Under the pieces are notes generated by a model, which was not told the DNA's origin, did no database searches, and saw only the letters and a list, made by a program, of their open reading frames with translations. A stretch of 12,765 bases of DNA from Chloroflexota bacterium (GTDB lineage Bacteria; Chloroflexota; Dehalococcoidia; Tepidiformales; Tepidiformaceae), in assembly GCA_963169135.1 (NCBI GenBank), contig CAUJEQ010000005.1, positions 1 through 12,765 on the forward strand. The letters run 5' to 3'. A program made the position numbers and the translations under genes. This document shows, in pieces, positions 4,803 to 11,961 of this stretch. The first letter of the stretch is position 1; every line of letters starts with the position of its first letter.

Positions 4803-7166
4803 TCAGCTCAACGCGCCGCTCGCGAGAAGCTCCGCGACCTCGTCGTCCGGCAGCCCAAGAAGTTCGGTAACCACGTCGAAGGTGTCCGCTCCCGTCTGGC
4901 GCACACCTTCGTACACGAATGGCCGCTCGCCATTGAACCGGGCAGGAAAGCGGTCGAAGCCGTACTCTCCCCGGTTTTCAGCGACCGTGGTGCCGAAGAA
5001 CTCCCGTGCGGCAAGTTGCGCGTCCCGTCCGGTGAGGTCGGCTGCGTCCTGGACAGGACCGGCGGCAATCCCCAGCGACTGGCAGGTCTGAGCGATGTGG
5101 TAGCGGTCCAGCGCCGATGTCCAGTGCTCGACGATGGCGTCCAGTTCGTCCTGGTGGGCAATGCGCGCCGCATGGGTGGCAAATCGCTGGTCACTCGCGA
5201 CGGCTGCCACACCCATGGCCGTCGCCAGGGAGGCCCACTCCTGGTCGCTGTGGACGGCAATTGCCACCCAGCGGTCGTTGCCGGCGCACCGGTAGATGCC
5301 GTGGGGCGCCCAAGCGCCGAGTGGATGGCGGTTGCCGGACGGTTCCGGATTCGCCCCGTTGGCCAGGTAATCGAGCAGTGCGGGCGCCATGATCCCCAGC
5401 CCGAGTTCATACTGGGAGAGGTCGATGGCGAGGCCCGAGCCCGTCCTGTCGCGGTGCTCGAGCGCCTGCAGCGCGGCGAACGCCCCGGCAAGACCACTCA
5501 GGTGGTCGGTGAGCGAGAAGCCGTAGCCGAGCGTGTGTTCGCCAGGGAGGTTCGTCAGGTACGTCAGCCCGGTGAGGGCGTGGATAGTCGGTGCGTAGGT
5601 GACGAAGTCCCGCCACGGTCCATCCTGCCCCATCCCACCCATGGAGATGACGCTGACGCCCGGGTTAATGGGAGCCAGAGATTCGCGGTCGAGCCCCCAC
5701 CGCTTGAGCACGCCCGCGCTGAAGTTCTCGATGATGACATCGGACTTCGCCGCCAGCCGGAGTGCCACGGCGCGGCCCTGTTCGGTGGCCATGTTGATGG
5801 TCACGCTGCGCTTGTTGCGGTTCCAGCACACGTAGTAGGGATGGTCCGGCGTGTTGGCGCCGCCACCGCGCGCCGCCGTGCCCACCTTGATGACATCCGC
5901 CCCGAGGTCGCCGAGCACGCGCGTGCCGAAAGGCCCTGCCAGGACATGCGTGAAGTCCATGATCCGGATGCCCTCCAGCGGACGCGATGGCTGCACCGGC
6001 CGGGCGACGGCCGGACGTTCACGGGTGGACCAGTCCACCCCGGCCGTCCGGGTGGCGGGTGACGGGTGAGGACCATCGGCAGAGGTCTTCAGGAAGCGCC
6101 CGGGAAAGGGCACGGCGCCGAAGCCCGGGACCTCCCTCTCCTGCAGGTAGCCGCGCGCGGCGATTTGCGGGCTCTTGGTGAGAGCCTCCTCGATGTTCCA
6201 GACCACGCCGAAAGGCTGATGGCGGCGCTGGCCTTCGAAGAACAACGCCTCGCCGTCACGGCTTTCCACCCACTCGCGCAGCACCTTCATGACGTACGGC
6301 AAGTCCCGGACCATCGCGACGACCGATGGGTACTTCTCCCGGTCGCCGAGGTCCTGGGCGGCCCCGTCCTCGATGAGCCAGGGGACGAGGACCTCGGCCA
6401 GCTTCAATGAGGCGGTAACCATCAGGCCGTGCCCATCAGCCGCGGTGTAGACCTCGTAGGCGCCGCTCCAGTGCAGGCTGCCCTGGCGGCGGGCAATGTT
6501 GGTCTTCCAGACGCCATCGGGGAAGAACCACTCCATCAACACCTGTTCCGTGCAGCTCACCAGGGCTTCGTGAGCCGAAAGATCAACGTGCTGGAATCCG
6601 CGGCTCGCTTTGGCGGCACGGTGGGCCGCCAGCGCGCAGACGGCGGCATACAGCCCGACGGTGTGGTGGCTCTGGTTGCCGTAGCCTGAAATGGGCGATG
6701 TGGAAGCGTTGCCGGTGACCGATGCCGACCCCGAGAGGGCATTGGCCACCAGGTCGTTCACGTGCCAGCCGGCCAGCGGTCCGTCGAGTCCCATAGGCGT
6801 GACCGACACCCGGGTGAGTGCGGAGTTTGCCTCCACCAACGCGTCTCCGGGGACCGGGGGGGCAGCCGGGTCCCAGTCTTCGATGAGGATGTCGGCGGCG
6901 GCCACGAGCCGCAGGAGCTCGGCCTTACCGTTCGCGGATTCGAGGTCCAGGGCGAGCACGCGCTTGCCCGCGTTGTACCAGGTCGCCTGGATGGACGGGC
7001 CCTTCGCGCCGAAGAAGGGCGGCTCCGAGGCCAGTGGGTCGCCGGAGGGTGGAACCACGCGCACCACGTCGGCCCCTGCATCCGCCAGCAGACGTCCCGC
7101 GAGCACGCCGTTCCAACCCGCGCATTCAATGACCCGCAGTTCGGCGAGGGAGGAGGGCACGGTCAT
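4803..7166 (-). CDS. Two-domain family III CoA transferase (CaiB/BaiF type)
   Basis: 787 residues, about twice the usual 400, made of two tandem CaiB/BaiF domains. Domain 1 covers about 8-390 (LRVIECAGWNGVLAGRLLADAGADVVRV, KRVLALDLES). Domain 2 covers about 395-787 (LEGIRIMDFTHVLAGPFGTRVLGDLG, NKRSVTINMATEQGR, a GMGQDGP loop). Family III enzymes move CoA between carboxylic acids through an enzyme-bound anhydride. The residue aligned by eye with Asp169 of formyl-CoA transferase is Glu in both halves (DLSAHE, DLSQYE); this alignment is uncertain. Domain 2 is closer to the canonical pattern; domain 1 is more divergent, so the halves may differ in activity. Family III proteins normally interlock as dimers, so a fusion may make an asymmetric pair in one chain. 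The start ATG has TATGAT eight bases upstream and no Shine-Dalgarno. The substrate is unknown. Confidence 0.92.
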   Translation of the reverse strand: MTVPSSLAELRVIECAGWNGVLAGRLLADAGADVVRVVPPSGDPLASEPPFFGAKGPSIQATWYNAGKRVLALDLESANGKAELLRLVAAADILIEDWDPAAPPVPGDALVEANSALTRVSVTPMGLDGPLAGWHVNDLVANALSGSASVTGNASTSPISGYGNQSHHTVGLYAAVCALAAHRAAKASRGFQHVDLSAHEALVSCTEQVLMEWFFPDGVWKTNIARRQGSLHWSGAYEVYTAADGHGLMVTASLKLAEVLVPWLIEDGAAQDLGDREKYPSVVAMVRDLPYVMKVLREWVESRDGEALFFEGQRRHQPFGVVWNIEEALTKSPQIAARGYLQEREVPGFGAVPFPGRFLKTSADGPHPSPATRTAGVDWSTRERPAVARPVQPSRPLEGIRIMDFTHVLAGPFGTRVLGDLGADVIKVGTAARGGGANTPDHPYYVCWNRNKRSVTINMATEQGRAVALRLAAKSDVIIENFSAGVLKRWGLDRESLAPINPGVSVISMGGMGQDGPWRDFVTYAPTIHALTGLTYLTNLPGEHTLGYGFSLTDHLSGLAGAFAALQALEHRDRTGSGLAIDLSQYELGLGIMAPALLDYLANGANPEPSGNRHPLGAWAPHGIYRCAGNDRWVAIAVHSDQEWASLATAMGVAAVASDQRFATHAARIAHQDELDAIVEHWTSALDRYHIAQTCQSLGIAAGPVQDAADLTGRDAQLAAREFFGTTVAENRGEYGFDRFPARFNGERPFVYEGVRQTGADTFDVVTELLGLPDDEVAELLASGALS

Positions 7167-7174
7167 GGCGCCGG

Positions 7175-7180
7175 ATCATA
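7175..7180 (-). promoter_or_regulatory. Candidate -10 box TATGAT, leaderless-type start
   Basis: Read on the minus strand, TATGAT (five of six consensus bases) is eight bases before the CoA transferase ATG at 7166, with no ribosome binding site between. Transcription would start at or within two bases of the ATG. Confidence 0.55.
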
Positions 7181-7296
7181 CGGCCCGAGTCGCCTGTATG
7201 GGCAACGCTGGGAGTGTTGCACTTTCGGCCTCCGAGTCTACTGTCGACAATAAAGAAGTCCGGGCTGTGAACGCGCGCATAGGCATCCCGTGGGTA

Positions 7297-7333
7297 AACC
7301 CGGGTTGTGCCAGCAGAAAACGTCGGTTAGGGT
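7297..7333 (+). promoter_or_regulatory. Candidate promoter with overlapping palindrome for the wall hydrolase
   Basis: TTGTGC (7305-7310) and TAGGGT (7328-7333) are separated by 17 bases but each matches consensus at only three or four positions. The perfect palindrome AACCCGGGTT (7297-7306) overlaps the putative -35 and could be an operator. It lies in the 204-base divergent gap shared with the CoA transferase gene; a further TGTCGACA palindrome lies near 7241. Confidence 0.3.
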
Positions 7334-7370
7334 GCTCGAAGCCCTCAGGAAAACTGAAGCAGGTGTTTAG

Positions 7371-8228
7371 ATGCCGTTGTCCCCGCACCGGCCGGCCCTG
7401 GCAGCCATCCTGGTCGCCTTTGTCGCCATCATTGCCGCGGTAGGCCTCGTCCAGGGAGCCACCGCCACCACGCCTTCCAACGCCATCGCGGAGCGTGCCA
7501 TCCGGGACCTCGGATCCTGGCAGGGCGAATGCTGGCAGTGGATGAAGAAGGTCGTCTCCGAGGCAACCGGCCAGACCGTGGGCTTCGACTATCGTGACGG
7601 CTACTTCGAAGCCGGCGCGATCGAGGTCAGTCTCGAAGAGGCTGGACCCGGCGACATCATCCAGATCGCCAGCGACACCTGGACAAGCCCCGACGCGGAC
7701 TACACTGGCCTCCACACGGCCATCATCCTCGAAGCGAACGGCGACGGGACCTTCGACGTCATCGACTCGAACCAGCTGTGGGACGGCGTTGTCCGGCTCA
7801 GGCCCGGATACGATCCGGCGGCGCTGTCCTCGGCCCGCGGCCTGAACTTCCACATCTACCGCATGACGGCCGGTGCAACGCCATCGGCGGCCGCCCGGGC
7901 GCCGCAGCCCGCACCAACCGCCACCACCTTCCAGGCCGGCGACCGTGCCCGCGTGAACACGCCGGGCGAGTGCCTGAACCTTCGCGCCGAGCCGGTTGGA
8001 AACGTGATTACCTGTGTTCCGCACGGGACCAGCACAACCGTCATCGGCTCAACGGTGACGGCAGCCGGGATGACCTGGGTCCAGGTCCAGGCGCCAGGCG
8101 GAGCAGGCTGGATGGCCGCGCCCTACCTGCAGAAAGAGCCTTCGGCTGCCGCGAGCCCGAGCGGCGCGGGGGGAGTGAACCCCGTGTTCCAGTACCGGGC
8201 GTTCATCCCGCTGACATCGAGCGACTGA
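7371..8228 (+). CDS. Secreted CHAP-like cell-wall hydrolase with SH3b domain
   Basis: 285 residues. A signal sequence or anchor covers residues 1-32 (ALAAILVAFVAIIAAVGLVQGATA, Ala-x-Ala near 30). A CHAP-like NlpC/P60-type fold covers about 36-165: the Cys nucleophile is probably C54 (GECWQW), the His H115 (GLHTAIIL), and the third residue N134 or D132 (VIDSNQLW). PGDIIQI before the His is typical. An Ala/Pro linker follows, then a bacterial SH3 domain at about 188-250 (CLNLRAEP, GTSTTVIG, WVQVQAPGGAGWMAAPYL). The family cleaves peptidoglycan peptide or amide bonds outside the cell; the exact bond cannot be told. Start: AGGTG at 7361-7365 is a fair ribosome binding site five bases before the ATG. 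The stop is 105 bases before the helicase gene. A divergent CHAP without a full triad remains possible. Confidence 0.8.
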   Translation: MPLSPHRPALAAILVAFVAIIAAVGLVQGATATTPSNAIAERAIRDLGSWQGECWQWMKKVVSEATGQTVGFDYRDGYFEAGAIEVSLEEAGPGDIIQIASDTWTSPDADYTGLHTAIILEANGDGTFDVIDSNQLWDGVVRLRPGYDPAALSSARGLNFHIYRMTAGATPSAAARAPQPAPTATTFQAGDRARVNTPGECLNLRAEPVGNVITCVPHGTSTTVIGSTVTAAGMTWVQVQAPGGAGWMAAPYLQKEPSAAASPSGAGGVNPVFQYRAFIPLTSSD

Positions 8229-8240
8229 GCCGGTACCTCG

Positions 8241-8246
8241 TATAAC
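8241..8246 (+). promoter_or_regulatory. Candidate -10 box TATAAC upstream of the helicase
   Basis: TATAAC matches consensus at five of six bases, 13 bases after the wall-hydrolase stop. It would give the helicase mRNA a leader of about 80 bases containing the hairpin at 8254-8287. No -35 is seen. Confidence 0.3.
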
Positions 8247-8253
8247 GACTTGT

Positions 8254-8287
8254 CGCGGGCCCCGGTGGTGACACCAGGGCTCTCGCG
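8254..8287 (+). terminator. GNRA-capped hairpin between wall hydrolase and helicase
   Basis: Arms GCCCCGGTG (8259-8267) and CACCAGGGC (8272-8280) pair with one C-A mismatch around a GTGA loop. CGCG at 8254-8257 and 8284-8287 can extend it. It may be a terminator lacking a T-tract or a structured leader of the helicase mRNA. Confidence 0.4.
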
Positions 8288-8333
8288 CACCTAGGCTGAA
8301 AGCACCTCCCTCCCGGAAAACTGTGAACAACCT

Positions 8334-10064
8334 GTGAGCGTCACCAACGCTGCCCGCCCTCGGCTTCGCCCCGGCCAGGCTGAGGCCCTGAAACGCTTCT
8401 CGGAAGCCCTGCGCTCCGGTTCGGACTCTGAACTGGTCGTAGTGCCGGTCGGTTATGGAAAGACCGTCATCGGAGTCGGTTCGTTCGAAGTCGCGGCCGG
8501 CATCGCCGGGGCCGACACTTGCCTCTATCTGACCCCAACGGACGTCCTCCGCACCCAGGTCTACAACGGCATCGAAAAGGCGCTGACCGTCATCGGCAGT
8601 ACGCGCAGCATCAGGAAGATACTCGCCGAAAATGCCTCACTCGACCGCATCGGGGCCACGGCCGCGAATTTCATCGTGGCCAGCTACCAGCAAGTGGCAG
8701 CCGCTCCGCAGCGGTACGCCAGGCTGTGCCGCGGCCGGCGCGTCCACCTGGTCTGCGACGAGGCTCACCACCTGGGCGAACGCGGCCAGTGGGCCCAGTC
8801 GCTCGCTCAACTCCCCGTCCGTAGCACCCTGCTTCTCTCGGCAACGCCGGTCCGGCTGGACCGGGACCCGCTTGCAGGCGCCCGTTACGTGTACGACGAC
8901 GAACTCGAGGGACAGGTCATCGACCCGCTGGTCCACGTGACCATGCGGCAGGCGTGGAAGGAAGGCGGAATCCTCAAGCGGCTGAACATGCAGATGAAGG
9001 ACTACGCCGTAGAACTCCGGAATGCGGACGGCGAGGTCTACGAGTTCACCGCCTCGGAGATGGCCGAACTCCCGGACTTCGACCAGCGGTGCGTCCGCCA
9101 ACAGCTCCGCTGGAACGAGGATTATGTACAGCCGCTCGTCCGGGAGTTCGCCCTCACCCTGCAGCGCAAGAATGAGCTGGCGCCCGGGAAGCACCAGGGC
9201 CTGGTGTTTGCCGCGACGACGGAGCACGCCAATCACCTTAACCGCGTCTTCGGGCGGTGGCATCCGTCGCTTCGTTGCGCAGTCGTCCACAGCGGCGACG
9301 ATCTCAGCGACGCCGAGAACGACCGGCGGTTAAAGGACTTCCACGCCGGGAAGTACGACGTGCTCATCCAGGTGAAGAAAGCAAGCGAGGGTTTCGATGC
9401 GCCGACCGTGAGCGTGTTGCTCAAGCTCGATGCGGTGTTCAGCCGCGAGCCGGTTATCCAGCAGCTCGGCCGCGGACTGCGGTACAACCACGCTCTCCCC
9501 TCCTCCCAGAACACTCTGAACGTGTTCATCGGGCGTGACCCGCGGCTTGCTTCCATCATCGAGCACCTCGAGCGCGAAGCGCCGCCGGTCGCGCTTCGGC
9601 CCGAGGACGTGGCCGGCGATGACGGCCCGGGCGAGTTCCTCGAAGACGTGGAACTCCCGGGTCCCGCCGAGGAAGAGCGCGCCGCCGCCGAGATCCTGGA
9701 TGTCGAGGAGGCTGGCGACGCCTACCTCGACGAAACCGGCCGTTTCATCGAAGGGCAGCAGCTCACGATGTTCGGCGTGACGGCTCCACCGCCCCGGGCT
9801 CCGGCGACGATGTTCGAAGCGCCGCAAGTCGAAGTAGTCGACATTGCGGGAGAGTTGCAGGACGCCATCGAGTACTGCCGGACCTGGACGAACCGGGCCG
9901 CCCGCGAACGAGGCAAGCGGCATGGTCATGGCGAGAACCACCACGCGGCACTGAACCTTGCCTATGGACGCGAGACAGGCCGGAAGGGCACGCTCTCGAC
10001 CCCGGCGGAGTATCGCCACAAGGGCGACTGGATGAAGCGCTGGTATGCGCAGTTCCTGGGTTAG
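8334..10064 (+). CDS. Superfamily 2 DEAH-type helicase/ATPase
   Basis: 576 residues. RecA-like domain 1 has a Q-like segment (LRPGQAEALKRF), Walker A G40-Y-G-K-T44, motif II D142-E-A-H145 and motif III S169-A-T171. Domain 2 has VVHSG near 325, SEGFDAP near 358 and motif VI Q376-Q-L-G-R-G-L-R383. All ATPase motifs are intact. This is the layout of restriction Res-subunit and UvrB-like translocases, which use ATP to move on nucleic acid. After about residue 420 come an acidic linker rich in Glu and Asp and a basic, His-rich C-terminus (KRHGHGENHHAALN) that I cannot assign. No nuclease, methylase or other defence gene is adjacent, so a role in repair or defence is open. The GTG start at 8334 is the only start that includes the Q-like segment without meeting a stop; no clear Shine-Dalgarno. 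Its stop overlaps the converging hydrolase stop. Confidence 0.85.
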   Translation: MSVTNAARPRLRPGQAEALKRFSEALRSGSDSELVVVPVGYGKTVIGVGSFEVAAGIAGADTCLYLTPTDVLRTQVYNGIEKALTVIGSTRSIRKILAENASLDRIGATAANFIVASYQQVAAAPQRYARLCRGRRVHLVCDEAHHLGERGQWAQSLAQLPVRSTLLLSATPVRLDRDPLAGARYVYDDELEGQVIDPLVHVTMRQAWKEGGILKRLNMQMKDYAVELRNADGEVYEFTASEMAELPDFDQRCVRQQLRWNEDYVQPLVREFALTLQRKNELAPGKHQGLVFAATTEHANHLNRVFGRWHPSLRCAVVHSGDDLSDAENDRRLKDFHAGKYDVLIQVKKASEGFDAPTVSVLLKLDAVFSREPVIQQLGRGLRYNHALPSSQNTLNVFIGRDPRLASIIEHLEREAPPVALRPEDVAGDDGPGEFLEDVELPGPAEEERAAAEILDVEEAGDAYLDETGRFIEGQQLTMFGVTAPPPRAPATMFEAPQVEVVDIAGELQDAIEYCRTWTNRAARERGKRHGHGENHHAALNLAYGRETGRKGTLSTPAEYRHKGDWMKRWYAQFLG

Positions 10065-10861
10065 GGGAGCAGGAAATCGACCACGGCGCGCGCAACCTCG
10101 TCGGGCTTTTCGAGCATCGGCAGGTGGCCGCATTGCGGGATCAGCTGGATCCGGGCTCCCGGGATGCCTGCGGCAAGCTGACGGCTGTTCTCCGGCGGCA
10201 CCATGCCGTCGCCCTCCCCACAGAGCACGAGGGTGGGACACGCCACCTGACCGAGACGATCGAGTGACGTCCAGCCGTCGATGGCCCCCTGCTGGCGAAC
10301 GACGGCGAACCGGCGGGGCGGCGCCTCGAGGTCGACGCGCATCAGGTAGGCGAAGGCGTCGGGATCCCGCTCCTTCCAGGCCGGTGCAGCCATCGCGACG
10401 TTCTGGGTCTCAAAGATCTGCTCCCGGGTCATCTCGGCGGTGATCCGCATCGCCTCATTCACCGCACGGGTAGAGCCGACGCTCCCTGGACCGCGGTGGG
10501 TTGTGCCGCAGAGGATCAAGGCGGAGACGCGTTCCGGGTGCGAAAGCGCCAATTCCTGGGCGAGCATCCCGCCGCGGGAGCGCCCGTAGACTGCGGCTCG
10601 CCCGAGTCCTTCCGCATCCATCACGGCGATCACGTCGCGGACTTCGTCGTGGATCGAGTAGGGCTCGTCGCGGCGTTCGCTCTGACCCATGCCCCGGCAA
10701 TCTAAGGTCACTACGAAGAGGCGCTCCGCAAGAAGGGCGGGGAGCCGGCCCCAGTGCGGCAAGCGGTGCGACAGCCCGAGGATCATCACGATCGGCGGAT
10801 TCGAGGGCGACCCGCGGGTCTCGTAATAGATATCCCAATCGCTCGTGTTCGTCGTTGGCAT
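10061..10861 (-). CDS. Alpha/beta hydrolase with intact catalytic triad
   Basis: 266 residues, a complete alpha/beta-hydrolase-fold enzyme. The nucleophile is S95 in VYGRSRGG (GxSxG), the acid D218 (LCGEGDGMVPP) and the base H246 (PQCGHLPMLE). The N-terminal pattern IYYETRGS, the oxyanion-region MILGL and the DCRGMGQSE turn are as in hydrolases and esterases of the 3-oxoadipate enol-lactonase/haloperoxidase-like group. The substrate cannot be told. It is a useful contrast with the two hydrolase-LuxR proteins in this window, whose triads are lost. The start at 10861 has TAGTAT nine bases upstream and no ribosome binding site. It is divergent from the potassium channel gene with a 68-base gap between start codons. 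Its TAA and the helicase TAG share the four bases TTAG at 10061-10064. Confidence 0.92.
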   Translation of the reverse strand: MPTTNTSDWDIYYETRGSPSNPPIVMILGLSHRLPHWGRLPALLAERLFVVTLDCRGMGQSERRDEPYSIHDEVRDVIAVMDAEGLGRAAVYGRSRGGMLAQELALSHPERVSALILCGTTHRGPGSVGSTRAVNEAMRITAEMTREQIFETQNVAMAAPAWKERDPDAFAYLMRVDLEAPPRRFAVVRQQGAIDGWTSLDRLGQVACPTLVLCGEGDGMVPPENSRQLAAGIPGARIQLIPQCGHLPMLEKPDEVARAVVDFLLP

Positions 10862-10870
10862 CGCGCGTGG

Positions 10871-10876
10871 ATACTA
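10871..10876 (-). promoter_or_regulatory. Candidate -10 box TAGTAT for the alpha/beta hydrolase
   Basis: On the minus strand, TANNNT-type TAGTAT is nine bases before the ATG at 10861, with no Shine-Dalgarno. It lies two bases from the left arm of the inverted repeat at 10879-10913. Confidence 0.45.
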
Positions 10877-10878
10877 CC

Positions 10879-10913
10879 ACCGCGAAGGCCGCGAGAATGC
10901 AGCCCTTCGCGGT
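10879..10913. promoter_or_regulatory. Perfect 10-bp inverted repeat in divergent promoter region
   Basis: ACCGCGAAGG (10879-10888) and CCTTCGCGGT (10904-10913) are exact reverse complements with a 15-base spacer. The repeat fills the space between two outward-facing -10 boxes, with gaps of two and three bases. It therefore covers both -35 regions and could be a shared operator for the hydrolase and channel genes. A hairpin role is less likely because it lies upstream of both predicted starts. Confidence 0.55.
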
Positions 10914-10916
10914 AGC

Positions 10917-10922
10917 TATAAT
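10917..10922 (+). promoter_or_regulatory. -10 box TATAAT, leaderless-type start of the channel gene
   Basis: A perfect consensus TATAAT is seven bases before the ATG at 10930, so transcription should begin at the start codon itself. No Shine-Dalgarno and no -35 hexamer at 17 bases. Confidence 0.65.
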
Positions 10923-10929
10923 CGCGCCG

Positions 10930-11961
10930 ATGCAGTTTCGCTGGCTCGCCGAGGTTGTGCCCGTCCGGCTTCGGCTGGCGCTCGGCGTGTTCGTGCTCGT
11001 GATCGCCGGAGGCACGGTTGGGTACCTGCTGCTAACTCCGATGTCGCTGGTCGACGCCATCTACCAGACCGTCACGACCCTCAGCACGGTGGGATTCCGG
11101 GAAGTCACACCGTTCGACACCAGGACCAAGCTGTTCACCGTGATTCTCATCCTGGCCGGGGTGGGGACGGCGCTGTATACCCTGACGCTCGTAATCGAAC
11201 AGACACTCGGCGGTGACATTCGCAGCCGCTTCTACTTGAGGAGAATGGCCTTGCAGATCGAACAACTCGAGGATCACTACATCCTTTGCGGTTTCGGAAG
11301 GGTTGGCCAGGAAATCGCTCGTGAGCTTTGTGAACGGGGAGCGCGATTCGTGGTGGTCGAGCAGACGCCGGCGCACGCCGAACGAGCGCGAGCGTTCGGG
11401 TACCTGGTCATCGAGGGAGATGCCTCCGAGGAGCGCGTCCTGAACCAGGGCAACATCGCGCGAGCGCGATGCCTGCTTGCGGCAAGCGACAGCGACGCGG
11501 GAAACACCTACATCACGCTGACGGCGAAGTCGATGAACCGCCAATGTTATGTGGTGGCCCGGGTCGGGTATCCGCAGAACGAGGAGAAGATTCGCCTGGC
11601 GGGAGCGGACCGCGTCCTTTCGCTCTACAGCATGGGCGGGCGGCGAATGGTTCTCGCCGCCTTGCAGCCCCTCGCAGCGGACTTCATGGACACGCTGGCA
11701 AGCGGCCGGCACGGCGAGCTGGTGCTGGCCGAGTTTGAGGCGACCACACAGAATGGTCTGGCCGGAAAAACCGCCGCGGGCCTCCTCACAGGGACAAACA
11801 ACGCGTCACTCCTGGGCATTCGGCACCGCGACGGTCCGCTCGCGATCGGCCCACGCCCGGACACGCTGCTCGGCGAGGGCGACATCATCATTGTCCTCGC
11901 CGATGAAGCCGACATCGCCGCGCTCACCGCCCCGGATACGTCGCCTGGACTGCCCGGATAG
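10930..11961 (+). CDS. Two-TM potassium channel with RCK (TrkA_N/TrkA_C) gating domains
   Basis: 343 residues. The first membrane helix is about 13-36 (LALGVFVLVIAGGTVGYLLL). The pore helix and filter cover 41-58, with T53-V-G-F56 (TLSTVGFREV), a variant of TVGYG found in many bacterial channels. The second helix is about 66-90 (LFTVILILAGVGTALYTLTLVI). The cytoplasmic RCK domain starts near 115 with the nucleotide-binding glycines G121-x-G123-x-x-G126 (CGFGRVGQ) and a strand-ending acidic residue in VVVEQ. A TrkA_C-like domain covers about 255-335 (GLAGKT, GDIIIVLAD). The family forms tetrameric channels in the inner membrane, gated by ligands on an RCK ring (MthK-like). The frame is open far upstream to 10501, but that part is antisense to the hydrolase; the ATG at 10930 follows a perfect -10 box and starts just before the first helix. 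Its 3' end overlaps the next gene by 38 bases. Confidence 0.93.
   Translation: MQFRWLAEVVPVRLRLALGVFVLVIAGGTVGYLLLTPMSLVDAIYQTVTTLSTVGFREVTPFDTRTKLFTVILILAGVGTALYTLTLVIEQTLGGDIRSRFYLRRMALQIEQLEDHYILCGFGRVGQEIARELCERGARFVVVEQTPAHAERARAFGYLVIEGDASEERVLNQGNIARARCLLAASDSDAGNTYITLTAKSMNRQCYVVARVGYPQNEEKIRLAGADRVLSLYSMGGRRMVLAALQPLAADFMDTLASGRHGELVLAEFEATTQNGLAGKTAAGLLTGTNNASLLGIRHRDGPLAIGPRPDTLLGEGDIIIVLADEADIAALTAPDTSPGLPG

Noticed and set aside
4776..6062. 428-codon open frame on the plus strand
   Set aside because: Entirely antisense to the CoA transferase, whose frame has clear domain motifs; GC-rich DNA keeps the opposite strand open.
8334..10064. Helicase as part of a restriction or other defence operon
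   Set aside because: Neighbours are a wall hydrolase and a metabolic hydrolase; no methylase, nuclease or specificity subunit is present in the window.
9330..10241. 303-codon open frame on the minus strand
   Set aside because: Antisense to the helicase motor domain and crosses into the hydrolase gene in another frame; no protein-like motifs.
10501..10929. Extended N-terminus of the potassium channel gene
   Set aside because: Antisense to the hydrolase CDS and Arg/Ser-rich. The ATG at 10930 has a perfect -10 box and begins just before the first membrane helix.
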